Source: Quercus robur (Eukaryota; Streptophyta; Magnoliopsida; Fagales; Fagaceae). From it: 64,000 nt of DNA. Shown here one piece after another: positions 11,024 through 22,410 of the stretch. The notes beneath the pieces were generated by a model. That model had not been told where the DNA came from. It was given only the letters and a program-made list of their open reading frames with translations, and ran no database searches. The DNA lies in assembly GCF_932294415.1 (NCBI RefSeq), contig NC_065538.1:49538343-49602342 (forward strand). The letters run 5' to 3'. The position numbers were made by a program, and so were the translations under genes. Every line of letters starts with the position of its first letter. Position 1 is the stretch's first letter.

Positions 11024-14000
11024 TTTTTTTTTTTTTTTTTTGATAGGAAATACTTAGCTTCATTGCACTGACGAAAAGAGATTACATTTGTCTTGAGCAC
11101 ATGCATGCTCAATTAGGCTAGGACATTCCTCTAGCCATGCAACATAATCACCAACATATTGAGCATGTTGGGCTAGTAAGTGGGCAGGGACATTTCCCTG
11201 CCTTTTGATGTGGGACACCTTCCACTGCCTAAAAACAGAGACCTGGTTTAAGCAACCAGAGAGAACGTTAGCCACTGATGAAGGAGGGGAAGCTAAGCCT
11301 AAAAGAGCATTGCACACTTCCAAAGAGTCTCCCTCAAATTCCACCTCTCTGACCCCCACGACTCTGGCGAAGAGAATACCAACTTCCCAAGCTTTAGCTT
11401 CGGCCTCTGTTGCACCTAGAGGGAAGTTCCACCGTTTGCTGAGGGCAGCGATCACCTCGCCTTCTTCATCTCTAATGACCACCCCTGCCCCAGCTTGTTT
11501 CCTGTTTGAGAAGACCGCCCCGTCAATGTTTACTTTGTAGAAACCGTGGCTTGGGGGATGCCAGGAAACCGGGTTGGCAGGAACCACCGAATGCTCTGTT
11601 TTTGGAACGTTTGCGACACGGTACTCCTCAACCAGCACCAAGGCATTCCTAAGGATGGTTCGACCAGCCTTTCCCTTGCCACCCATTCGGAGGTCATTCC
11701 GGTTCTTCCATATGCCCCAGCAGACCGAAATGAATTGTTCCAACAGCTCAGGCCGATGAAGCTCGCGTCGGTGTAGGCACTCAACAACATCAAGGAAGTT
11801 ACCATTCGCAGAGAAGTCGAAGGGAAGAGCAAACTTGCTGCAATCCCAAACTTCCTTAGCATGTTGGCAGAGCCAAAGAAGATGGCCGGTGGTCTCCTCA
11901 TCTTTCCCACAAAGATCGCACACACCGTCCGGAGTTATCTTCCTCTTTGCCAAGTTTACCTTTGAAGCGAGGATGTTTCGGCTCGCTTTCCATGCAAAAT
12001 GCTTAATTTTCTGTGGGATATTCAAGCTCCAAATTGTCTTCCATAACTTCCTCCTAGCCACACCGTTTGAGCAGTCAGCAAGCCCCGTTGTCTTAAGCTC
12101 CTCAAGCGCCAAAATGTATGCGCTTTTCACCGTGAACTTCCCATTCTTAGTGGCTGCCCAGACCAACCGGTCACTGGAGATGGAAGAACTCAGGGGGATG
12201 CCCAAGATCGTGTCCCTATCCTCCGGAATGAACCATTGGTCGAGCTTGTCGATATCCCATTCATTGGTTGCTCTGTTTATGAGCTCACAAACCAGAGCAT
12301 CCTTTGAGTTTTGTAACACAGGGGAAATGACTTTGTATGAACACGGCCTAGGAACCCATTTATCCCTCCACACCTTGATTTTGTTTCCGGACCCCACCTG
12401 CCATCTCATCCCTTTCCCGATTACACCTTGAGCCGCCATCAAGCTTCTCCAAGCATAAGACGGACTCCGGCCCAAAGTTGCCTCGACAAAACTACAATGC
12501 GGGAAGTATTTTGCCTTGTATACCCGGCAGAACAGGGAAGAAGAGTTGGTTTGCAGCCGCCAACCCTGCTTAGCCAGCAAAGCCAAGTTGAAGCTCCGCA
12601 GGTCCCGAAAGCCCAGCCCTCCCCTGTCCTTTGGCATGCACATTTTATCCCAGCTCAGCCATGCAATTTTCTTCTCATTCTTTACCTGACCCCACCAGAA
12701 TTGTCTTATCATTCCTGTCAGTTCCTCGCATAGTTTCTTAGGGAGCAGAAAACAGCTCATTGTATACGAGGGCACTGCTTGGGCTACCGACTTAATTAGG
12801 ACTTCCTTACCAGCATGTGTTAAGAGCTTCTCCTTCCAACCCGACACTTTGTTAGCCACCCGCTGCTTGAGATGGGCGAAGGTGTTATTTCTTGACCTTC
12901 CCACAAGAGATGGCAGCCCGAGGTAGGCTTCGTGGGGCTTGATGACTTGAGCACCGAACAAGAGTTTCACCCTTTCCCTTATTGCATTATCAGTGTTCGG
13001 ACTAAAGTACAAGGAGGTTTTGTTGCTATTTAATTGTTGGCCGGAGGAGAGTTCATAGACCTTTAGAATTCGTTGGATTTCCTTTGCTTCGCTCACCGTG
13101 GCTCTTCCGAACACCAAACTATCATCCGCAAAGAAAAGGTGTGACACCCTTGGACCCCGGATTGAAGCAGCCACCCCTTTGATAGTTTTCCGATTGGAGG
13201 CTTGATGAAGTAAGGCCGATAAGCCTTCAGCACAGATGAGGAAGAGGTAGGGTGATAGTGGATCACCCTGCCTAAGACCACGGGTTGGTTGGATGTGGCC
13301 GCATGGAAGCCCATTTACACGAACTGCATATTTTACCGAGGTCACACACCGCATCACAAGACTAATCCATTTGTCGTGGAACCCAAGTTTCTGCATGATT
13401 TGTTGTAGGCAACCCCATTCGATGCGGTCATAAGCTTTGCTCATATCGAGCTTGATCGCCATCTCCCCACAGTTACCTTTCTTTTTCTTGCTAATATGAC
13501 TCATCAGCTCGTGTGCCACTAGAACATTGTCGGTGATGAGACGCCCAGCCACAAATGCACTTTGGTTTTCCCCTATAACTTCCTGCAGAACCAATTTCAT
13601 TCTATTCGCCACAGCTTTTGAGTCTATTTTATAAGCCACATTGCAGAGAGATATTGGTCTATAATCAGTTACCTTTTCAGGGTTCCTTGTCTTTGGGATA
13701 AGAACAATGTGAGTATCATGGAACTTAGGAGGGGCAATACCATGGTTTAAGAAATTCAGAGCAGTAGTAATAACAATGGACTTGACCGTGGGCCAAAATT
13801 GCTGAAAAAATAAGGGAGGCATACCGTCGGGGCCTGGAGCAGTGAGGGGGTGCATTTGTTTTAGGGCCTTTTCTACCTCCCCTGCGTGGAAGTCTTTAGT
13901 GAGGGAAGCATTCCTCCCTTCTGAGACCTTGGACGTTATAGCATCTAAAAGCTCACGCTCCACCCTTGGTTGAGAGGATGAGAAAAGTTGATCAAAATAA

Positions 14001-14099
14001 TCAACAAAGATTTTTCCGACCTGCTCCAAGTCCTCATGCCACAAGTTATTTGCATCCAGAATCCTGCTGATGGTATTTCTGCGGAGTCTATTTGAGGCT
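11024..14099 (-). mobile_element. 5'-truncated L1-type LINE with perfect 16-bp target duplication
   Basis: The element lies between two copies of AGCCAAAGCCCTCTTT (11008-11023 and 14100-14115). Its 3' poly(A) tail is the T run at 11024-11040. The 5' end is cut inside ORF2, so ORF1 and the endonuclease are missing. Perfect target duplication and an unbroken reading frame indicate a fairly recent insertion by target-primed reverse transcription. Confidence 0.93.
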
Positions 14100-14149
14100 A
14101 GCCAAAGCCCTCTTTGTAGAAAATGAAAACTATGCATTTTGCATGACAT
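11060..14149 (-). CDS. LINE ORF2 fragment: reverse transcriptase, zf-RVT, RNase H
   Basis: This uninterrupted 1029-codon frame encodes the RT-to-C-terminus part of a plant L1-type ORF2 protein, which copies LINE RNA into the genome. Order: RT domain (about residues 95-400) with the first catalytic Asp in LDMSKAYD (234-241) and the FADD box (340-343); a zf-RVT region around residues 730-800 ending CDLCGKDEETTGHLLWLC; and an RNase H domain (about 895-1010, starting KVNIDGAVF). The N-terminal endonuclease is absent through 5' truncation. The first 17 codons (14149-14099) read from host flank and the target duplication, so this start is accidental; the frame is really open from the truncation. 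It cannot mobilise alone but may keep RT/RNase H residues. Confidence 0.92.
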   Translation of the reverse strand: MSCKMHSFHFLQRGLWLASNRLRRNTISRILDANNLWHEDLEQVGKIFVDYFDQLFSSSQPRVERELLDAITSKVSEGRNASLTKDFHAGEVEKALKQMHPLTAPGPDGMPPLFFQQFWPTVKSIVITTALNFLNHGIAPPKFHDTHIVLIPKTRNPEKVTDYRPISLCNVAYKIDSKAVANRMKLVLQEVIGENQSAFVAGRLITDNVLVAHELMSHISKKKKGNCGEMAIKLDMSKAYDRIEWGCLQQIMQKLGFHDKWISLVMRCVTSVKYAVRVNGLPCGHIQPTRGLRQGDPLSPYLFLICAEGLSALLHQASNRKTIKGVAASIRGPRVSHLFFADDSLVFGRATVSEAKEIQRILKVYELSSGQQLNSNKTSLYFSPNTDNAIRERVKLLFGAQVIKPHEAYLGLPSLVGRSRNNTFAHLKQRVANKVSGWKEKLLTHAGKEVLIKSVAQAVPSYTMSCFLLPKKLCEELTGMIRQFWWGQVKNEKKIAWLSWDKMCMPKDRGGLGFRDLRSFNLALLAKQGWRLQTNSSSLFCRVYKAKYFPHCSFVEATLGRSPSYAWRSLMAAQGVIGKGMRWQVGSGNKIKVWRDKWVPRPCSYKVISPVLQNSKDALVCELINRATNEWDIDKLDQWFIPEDRDTILGIPLSSSISSDRLVWAATKNGKFTVKSAYILALEELKTTGLADCSNGVARRKLWKTIWSLNIPQKIKHFAWKASRNILASKVNLAKRKITPDGVCDLCGKDEETTGHLLWLCQHAKEVWDCSKFALPFDFSANGNFLDVVECLHRRELHRPELLEQFISVCWGIWKNRNDLRMGGKGKAGRTILRNALVLVEEYRVANVPKTEHSVVPANPVSWHPPSHGFYKVNIDGAVFSNRKQAGAGVVIRDEEGEVIAALSKRWNFPLGATEAEAKAWEVGILFARVVGVREVEFEGDSLEVCNALLGLASPPSSVANVLSGCLNQVSVFRQWKVSHIKRQGNVPAHLLAQHAQYVGDYVAWLEECPSLIEHACAQDKCNLFSSVQ

Positions 14150-15915
14150 CTCATCAGCAATAGTTTTGGATTTTAAATAAATAAAAGTTTATTATATATA
14201 AAATTAAATTATAATATTTAATGATAAATATAAAGTTTTACTTAAACGCTACCATAACACTTCAAGTAACAATATTACTACAAGCACAAAAAATTTCACA
14301 ATTTTTTTTATGACATTCTAGGAAGCACATATACGGATACGAAATACCAGTACAACATGAAAACACGAATAATTTATGAAAAATTATAACATAACATGGC
14401 GGGTACAACAAGGGTATAGCACCTTAAATGAAGTATATGTGCTTCCTAGATGACACTTGAGGTGATAGAGTGTGTTTAGTGCAACTTCACTTTCACATAA
14501 AACCATTACTGATATCTCTTTTATTATAGGAAAATGTTAACGTGTGTCTTAAATGCATTGTTGTAAAAAAATATTTATAGGAGAAAAAGAAAACTGATTT
14601 TTTAAATAGATTTTTCTATTTTTCATGAAAAAACTGTATCAAAATTTTCCTAAAATAATCTATTAACAAATGCCTTAAAGGAACCCGTTAAACAAACCCT
14701 TTAAACATATACTTCATCCATCCTTACTAAGTCATCTTTTCTATGTTGGGATGTCCTAATATATAGTCTTACTTGAAAAGTATGTAAGCTAATTACCTTA
14801 CTGAACCTTTACTTTAATTAGAAAGTCAATACTCCTCTTTCAGTAAAGTTTAAATTAAGAAGTGTAATTTTGAAAAGTTGTATCTTTTTATTTAAAAATC
14901 AATGCATTAAATGATGTTAATTTAAAAGGTTGAATTTACTAAATAACCCAACAAAATTGAAAGGAGTCAGTACTAATTATATCCTTTTTTTTTTTTTTAA
15001 GAAAAGTACTAATTATAACATACCACCCTTAGAAAAACAAATGACTAAATTTATTATGGACATAGACTTATTATAAATTATATGAGCATCTTTTATTTTT
15101 ACGGCGGTCAAAATTCAAATTTGACCAAACTCCACCTCTAATGCGGTAACGCCTGAATCCTTGCCACCATCTTGAATGATTCACCAAAAATGGAACAATT
15201 TTCATTTCCAAAAATGGCAAGTCGTTGTTTTAAAGTTAAAAATGTGGAGTGTTCTTTGAAAAATAAAAGGATGGCAAAAACTCCTCATCCTGCTTGATCC
15301 TCTTTACCCTGCTCTGCCTTGCATGGATTTTCTTGACCCAAAGAAGTGACGAACAGTGAAGGGTTTGGCTTACCTCGCCTCATCTTGCCTTGCCCCTTTC
15401 TTGAATGTTTTTTCTTTGTTATATATTTAAATTATTTATACATAATTTTATTCTTTGTTATACATATGTTATTTATAATTTTTTTTTTTTATATACTCTA
15501 TTATCATCCCAAAAACACTTAATTTATCTCCTTTTTTTTCACTCTCATGACTATCCTGCTCTCTCATTTCATCTATGCCTTAATAATGTCAAAAGTACCT
15601 CGTTAGGGATAGAAAAATACCTCTAGTTCGCCCTAGCCCCAACTTTCCAGTTCCTGCCATATGCAAGTTTCCTTGCCTCAAAGAGGTGCTGGGACGCCCC
15701 TAACCCACTCCATGCCTTGCCACATTGCTATCCCCTAAAATAAAGTTTTATTTTCCTCTATCAAAACAAAATTGGCATTTTATATACAAAGGTTGTCATT
15801 TTTTTTTTTCTCTAAATTATTAAGAGAAAGTGAAGGGGCATAATAAAATTTCACAACATTTTCATGATACTTTTATTTTGAGTTATAGCGGGTTCGTGTG
15901 TGTGTGCATATATGT
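14116..15915. other. Intergenic, AT-rich; one 17-bp inverted repeat
   Basis: There is a perfect 17-bp inverted repeat (14318-14334 and 14433-14449, arm CTAGGAAGCACATATAC) spanning 132 bp. Between about 15290 and 15720 are CTTGCC/CCTGC-rich low-complexity stretches. No gene was recognised. Confidence 0.55.
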
Positions 15916-16090
15916 TGTGATACCCCAATTTGATTAATTATGTGATGTGTATGGGTGTGTGATAAGTCTCACATTGGGTATTTACTGAGTAGATCTGGAC
16001 TTTATTAACAACTTTAAGGAGCCTCAATTGTGACTAGTCCTTTTGAGGTATAACGTAGATGTAGTTAACGCTTTTCCTTGAGTCGCTACA
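15916..16090 (+). repeat. Candidate LTR (175 bp) of a degenerate LTR element
   Basis: It begins TGTGATACCCCAATTTG and ends GTCGCTACA, giving TG...CA termini. It is followed after two bases by TGGTATTAGAGCTT (16093-16106), one change from the initiator-tRNA-Met primer-binding motif TGGTATCAGAGC. No matching 3' LTR was found, so it may be a short LTR or the end of a deleted longer one. Confidence 0.5.
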
Positions 16091-16092
16091 TA

Positions 16093-16106
16093 TGGTATTA
16101 GAGCTT
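16093..16106 (+). promoter_or_regulatory. Degenerate primer-binding site
   Basis: TGGTATTAGAGCTT differs by one transition from the common plant primer-binding motif and sits directly behind the candidate LTR. This sets the element's orientation as plus. Confidence 0.5.
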
Positions 16107-18235
16107 AGGTTATGATCTTGCAGACTCTATACTAGGATTTGATTTGGAATAAGGTTTGTGTAGTAGGGATTACAATTATAATCATTGTTTATGAAGGTTA
16201 TTAGGTTATAGTTAGTGTTCTTTTGATAACTTGATGAGAAGTGTAAGTGAGGTTCCATCATATGATGATTTGTTAGGTCATATTTGAAGGATTTGATATT
16301 TATGTCTATGTGGTTATGCATACATGACTTATAAATACAAAAGGGAGGATTTTAATTGATATACTTCTATGATCTCATACTAGTATAAAGTGGGTGTATT
16401 TTATTCTTGAAAATTTTGTAATTGATCAGATTGGTTATTAAAACTTCTTCTTCTTGTTAAAAGGAAAAGAGAGTGGGAAAAGAACAAGCAAAGGAAATCT
16501 TCCTGCTGTTTTGTGACTGATCTTTTGAAAACTCATTTGATAGTTTTGCCTAATATAGTCGACCTACCTAAGGTTAGTTTGATTTGTAGCAGATTCTCAT
16601 AGGTTTAATTGTTGAATGATAGTTTACTATATGCCCTATTCAGAATTTGGAGAGCTTTTAGCGAATTGGAAATTGCAGGACTTTATTTAGGGGTTAAGGT
16701 TTGATGTTAGAGCGACAATTCCTTGATTTTAGTTTATATGGAGTTAGGAAAATGATGGAAAGTTCGTGGTGTGAAGGGAAAATCAATTTGTGATTATTGT
16801 AGTTCACATTATATTATATGTTATTATATAAATTTTGAGGGTGTTAAAAGAATTTAGTAATATATCGATGGACTTCCTTAGATTCTAAGGTTAAGGACTG
16901 ACCTTCTTTTGGATCATTGTTCTTGTTAGGGTTGACCTACATGGACTACCATAGCCTAGTTTATGTGTGAGGTAGTCCTTAAATGTTTTTGAGACATGTT
17001 CTGTTACTTAGAAGGTTGAGGTCCTCAATTTCTTTCTATGGACTTGGAGGATTGTTTAATATCTTGGGGAAATAAGTTTTGATGCCAGAGTTAATGGATT
17101 GGCTCAACAGAAAATGAAGTGGATAGAACACAAGTGCATGGTAGTATTGAATTGGACTAGTGAACCATATTTTTGTTTGGATATTGAAGGAGTTGGGATG
17201 GCAAGAGAGTTTATTTTGAAAGGCTATTACAATTTGAATTATAGTCAATTGTTGTACCTTTTGTTTTATATTAGCAGATTGTTAGTGATTATAAATTGCA
17301 GTGTACTCTTAAGTTCTAGACTGTTGGGACTATTATCTGCAAGGTAAAAAAAAAAAAAAAAAAAAAAGGGAAGGGGGGTGGGGAGGTTGAGATACTTCAT
17401 GGACTATTCCCTTCTAGCCGATGTATACTTAGAGATTTGGTTTCATAATAGGCAATGTAATTATAAGGAACCCACCACTTCAATGAGTTCCAGTCCAAGT
17501 ATCATTTGGAGATTAAAGGTGAATAAATGTTGCTTATTGGAGAAGATAATTTATGATTAAGATAGATGTTCTATGACAGACCCTTATGTCAACGCTCAAT
17601 AGATTATTTATGGAGACTTTGGAATTTCTATTTTACAAAACTCGAGGACGAAAAGATATACACATATTGTAAATGAGTTTTGAACTTATGAAAGAATGGA
17701 ACTTCGGATGCACTGCTTAATTTTGAGGTATAGAATTAAATGGATGCCAACATTCAATGGTCTATAGTGAATCTCAAAATTGTAGATTTCCCTTGTTGTA
17801 ATTTTTGGAGACTACTTAGGCCTTGGAATATTATTGAAATTAATAATTGATGGAAAATCAGTTATTGGGGTTAACCTAAACGAATGGGCCTTGGAACTTT
17901 TATTCATATTGAAGGGAACTTAGAGAGCTATTTAGACTAGAGATATGTATATCTTTAAAGAATCTTATATTTTTCGTAATATGGTTGTTCTTAAACAATG
18001 GCTAATTGAGTAAGAGATTTTATAGTGGTATTTTATTATGTAGCGGAAACATCATGGCTCCATTTGCTATGGAAATTTTTATTTTACAAATCTTGGGAAG
18101 GAAAAGTCTAAGCATATGTTGTGAAATAGTTTTGAACTATGGTGATGAGTGATAAATTTGTATAGATCAATACAATTGTGGCTTTAGAGTAGTGCAGTGG
18201 AAGCATGATAATTCATTCAGCTTGTGACGAATTCA
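16107..18235 (+). mobile_element. Decayed internal region of an LTR element, no coding left
   Basis: This lies between the primer-binding site (16093) and a purine-rich tract plus LTR-like start (22411-22422), interrupted by the LINE at 18251-22391. Just left of the LINE, GACGAATTCAAATGACTGAA resembles the region before the 3' LTR of plant gypsy chromoviruses. No gag or pol similarity can be read, so it is heavily decayed or was always non-coding. That both ends belong to one element is inference. Confidence 0.35.
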
Positions 18236-18429
18236 AATGACTGAATTCTTTTTTTTTTTTTTTGAGCAAAAGACGATAGAGATTTATTAATATAATTGGG
18301 GGTACATGTATATACTAGATAAAACACATCTAGTATTTGTGGGGAACATCAACATCAGTAAAAAACAAAACCGGTGATGTCCTAAGAAGAAAAAACCTGT
18401 TTGCATACAGAAATGGATATCAGTTTTTC

Positions 18430-21400
18430 CTAGACCCGTTGCGCTGCATTTAGGCGTTGGTATTCCTCCAGTAAACCCATTGCACTGTCAAACATAGCTT
18501 TTGGATGTGCCTGGACATGCTCAAAATAGAACCTATTCCTAGCATTCCAGATACTCCACGTCGTTATTGCCCACCTCTCCAAGTCACGTTGATCAAGCTT
18601 CCGCTGCAACAATCTGAACAGAAGAAAGAAATCCTCTGTTTCGTTGCTGCATTTCTGAAGTGTACCTCTGAACAGAGACCATACGTTCCTCGCAAACGGG
18701 CATTCCCACAACACATGACAAATTGTCTCGCAATGGTGACAGCAAAGCTCGCATTTTTCGTCAACTCGGACCCGTTTCTTGTGGAGGTTCTCCCTTGTGG
18801 GTAGACATCCTGAACAGGCCCTCCATAGGAAATTTCGAACTTTTGGTGGCACATTTAACTTCCATATCTTCCTCCAGGTGGACCCGTGGGCTTGTCCTAA
18901 TGAGTGCTCAGCTTGGTTAGGATGTAGTAATCGGAGAGCAACCTGGTAAGCCGAACCAACCGTGAATTTTTGTGCTCTGTTTTCTTTCCAAATCAGCTTA
19001 TCCTGGGAATTTAGGTTATTGAGGGGCAGCGCTAGGATGGTGTTACAGGTTCTGCTATCAAAAATAGCTGATAATTTTCCCCTGTCCCACTGCCGTGAGT
19101 CATTATCTATCAACTCAGCCACTTTCCTTCCTTGTGGGGGTGTACTCAAGAAACCAGGTGAGTGAGGCAGCCAAGAGCTAGATGCCACGGAGATACTCCT
19201 GCCATTTCCAATTGTCCAACGTGACCCAGCATGGATGATGTCCCTAGCAGCCAATAAAGATCGCCACACAAATGATGGATTATGGCCCAACTCAGCTTCC
19301 AAGAAAGAGGTATTTGGAAAATACCGTGCCTTGTAAACCCTATAGAACAATGATCCATTGTTGTGGATTAAGCGCCATGCTTGCTTGGTGAGCATTGCAA
19401 GGTTAAAAGCATGGAGGTCTCTAAAACCCATTCCTCCCTTCTTCTTTGATGTGCATAACTTACCCCAATTTATCCAATGGATTTTCCTCTCCTCCCTGTT
19501 TTGACCCCACCAATATCTAGCCACCAAAGAGTTGATACTATCGCATATTGATTTAGGAAGCTTGAATAAACTCATTGAATATGTAGGGATAGCTTGTGCC
19601 ACTGTTTTGATGAGAATTTCACGTCCCGCCTTTGAAATAAATTTCTCCTTCCACCCTAGGACTCTCTTTGTGATTTTCTCTTGGAGCTCCTTGAAGGTCC
19701 CCACCTTTGATTTCCCATTAGGCATTGGGAGGCCCAAATACTTCTCACATTCTGACATTATTCTAGCCCCCAACATTTGCTGGATGTCATTTCTCACCTC
19801 TCGCCTTGTATTCTTGCTAAAGAATAATGTTGTTTTTTGCCTATTTTTTGCTTGACCGGATGCCGCTTCATATTTGCCCAAAAGATCTAGCAGTCTTTGA
19901 CATTCTTCAACCGTGGCTTGGCAAAATAACATAGTATCATCGGCAAATAAAAGGTGAGATATACGTACCCCCTGTTGGCTAGATAGGACACCCTTGAGTG
20001 CTCGGCTCTCTTCAGCTTTCCTCAATAAAGCTGACAACCCTTCGGCGCATAACAGATACAAATATGGTGATAGCGGGTCCCCTTGTTTTATTCCCCTTGT
20101 GGGGGTAATAAAACCCTTTGGTTCCCCATTGATAAGGACGGAATAGGATGCTGTAGTGACTGTCTCCATAGCCATATTTACCCATCTGTGATCTAGGCCA
20201 AGCTTTAACATTATACTTCGCAAAAAACCCCATTCCACCCAGTCATAAGCCTTGCTAATATCCAGCTTTACTGCCATTTGTCCCACCTTGCCTCTCCGTT
20301 TATTCCTCATCCGGTGCAATAATTCATAAGCCACAGTGGTGTTGTCAGTGATCAACCGATTTGGAACAAAAGCACTTTGAGCCTCCGAGATAACATATGG
20401 CAGCACATGCTTTAATCTGTTTGCCATCACCTTAGATAAAATTCTAGATACAACATTAGTCAAGCTAATGGGCCTATAGTCGGCCATCAACAAAGGGTCA
20501 TTCTTTTTTGGAATAAGAACTATATGAGTGAAATTCATTTTACGCAACATATGCCCTGAATTTAATACTGAAAGAATAGCTGCAGTTACATCACTCCCCA
20601 CAATATTCCAAAATTTTTGAAAGAAAAAAGGGGACATACCATCAGGGCCAGGGGATTTTGATGGGTGCATTTGGAAAAGGGTTTGTCTGACTTCTTCAGC
20701 TGTGTACCGCTGTAATAGGGAAGTGTTCATCTCCGATGTAAACCTCTTGTCCACCCCATCCAGTACGCTCTCCATATTCATGGGGTTTTCTGAAGTGAAG
20801 AGATTCTGGAAATAGCTTTCAGCAACCTGTGTAATCTGATCCTCAGATGTTTTCCAGCTACCATCTACATCCTGGATACCTGATATGTGATTTTTACAGC
20901 GCCGCTGGCTAGCCCGTTGGTGGAAAAATTTAGTATTTTTATCTCCTGCAGGTAACCAAATGGACCTAGACCTTTGTCGCCAAAAAAGTTCGTCCTGGTG
21001 TAGAATGGTGTTAATTTCCGATTTCAATGTTCTAATTCTTTGCATATGTTCGGCCTTGTTCTCCCTTGATAGCTCTTCAAGTGTTGCTTTTTTCTCTTCT
21101 AGTTTTGTTTTAGAATTCCCCAAAGTAATTCTGCTCCAATCCACCAAAGCATGCCGGCATTGCTTGATTTTTTCAAAAAGTGTAAACATTGGGCTCCCAT
21201 TTCGGACAGGTAGCCCCCAAGCCTCACGGATCACCCCCTCACAATCTGGATGAGCAACCCACTTCTCTTCAAATCGCCTTGGCAGCCTCCTATTCCTCCT
21301 AAGATTGGGTGATTCAGCCGTTGTTATCAAAATAGGCACATGATCTGAATAAGACACCTGAAGGTGGCTAACCTTGACATGGGGAAAAAGGGCTTTCCAC

Positions 21401-22008
21401 TCAATGTTTGCACACGCCCTATCTAACCTCTCTTGCACCAAATTCTAGCCCATCCTTCCATTATCCCAGGTGAAGATATTACCTCGGTAACCCAAATCTG
21501 TTAATCCACAAAACAAGAGTGCCTCCCTAAAGTCTAGCATTGGCCTTAGAGGCCTAGGGAGTCGGCCTTGTTTTTCCTCCAAGCTTAAAATTTCGTTGAA
21601 ATCCCCACAACATAACCACGGATGTGAACTCCTAGCATGAAGATGCTTGAGCAACTGCCACGACTCCTGTTTTCTTTGTTCTTCAGGCCACTCATAGAAT
21701 CCGGTAAATCTCCAAAACGAATTTTCACCCTTAATCAACGCATCAATATGATGTGGTGAGTAAGTTTGTACATGCAGCTCGACATCTTCCTTCCATAACA
21801 GAGCCAATCCACCTCTTCTATGAAAACTTGGGACAGCCAACATACCTCGGTAGGGTAAATCGACTTGTACCTTTCTCATCTCTTCCACAGATTGTTTTGT
21901 CTCCATCAGAAACAAAACACTAGGAGCTTTTTCCCTCACTAGATTTGAGAGAACGTCAACTGCCGTTTGGTTCCCAAGCCCACGACAGTTCCAGCTTAGG
22001 AGATTCAT
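18430..22008 (-). pseudogene. LINE ORF2 with one in-frame stop: endonuclease and reverse transcriptase
   Basis: ORF2 starts at the ATG at 22008 and would be about 1,190 codons. The N-terminal APE-type endonuclease shows NCRGLGN, METK, GDFNE and, after the stop, SDHVP, which are the usual catalytic stations. A single TAG at 21445-21447 interrupts the frame at the endonuclease's last third; the frame resumes at once, so the nick is one substitution. The RT domain has LDISKAYD and FADD, followed by a zf-RVT region (CELCCHHCETICHVLWECPF). Unlike the LINE at 11060, it ends at LLEEYQRLNAAQRV without an RNase H domain, and a 3' UTR follows. The two are therefore different L1 lineages. Confidence 0.9.
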
Positions 22009-22373
22009 TGGACTCGGCGGGGCTGCTTCTCAGCCTCCGCCGTTGGAAAAATGGTATCATGGTTGTCTCCCACAATTCTGCTCCGCTTACTATTCTTGCA
22101 ACTTCCTTCCACTAAGCTCTCATCGTTGGCTGATACAGTGTCCTTGTGCGTTCTCTTTGATCCCACGGCACTTGGAACCACAGAAGAAACAGAGGTGGAG
22201 GAGGTAGGGTTTCGGGCTATTCTTTTCCACGTTTGCCCTACTTGTTTTTGATGTAACTCACGTGCTGCCTCACGTGGTTGTTTAGTGTATGTGCACTGCT
22301 TCAAAACCTCAGAATCGTAACCCACAGGGACACTAATCAGATTGTCCGTTATACATGGCTGTACCGTCATCAC
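22005..22373 (-). pseudogene. C-terminal end of LINE ORF1
   Basis: This 122-codon frame is the tail of ORF1, the RNA-binding protein of plant LINEs. It is basic and Ser-rich, with no zinc knuckle in the part that remains. Its stop codon overlaps the ORF2 start in an ATGA arrangement (22008-22005), which suggests ORF2 translation by termination and re-start. The 5' truncation near 22391 removed the rest. Assignment rests on position and composition rather than on a motif. Confidence 0.7.
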
Positions 22374-22410
22374 CGGATTAGTTTCTGGAGTAATGACTGA
22401 ATTCTTATAA

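Larger units (their letters stand above)
18251..22391 (-). mobile_element. L1-type LINE, 5'-truncated, perfect 15-bp target duplication
   Basis: The element is bounded by AATGACTGAATTCTT at 18236-18250 and 22392-22406. The poly(A) tail is the T run just right of 18250. Content, read on the minus strand: end of ORF1 (22373-22005), ORF2 (22008-18430, one stop), then about 180 bp of 3' UTR. It inserted into an older LTR element next to its 3' LTR. Confidence 0.93.

Noticed and set aside
12428-12733. Plus-strand frames over the LINE at 11024-14099
   Set aside because: They are shadows of the minus-strand ORF2.
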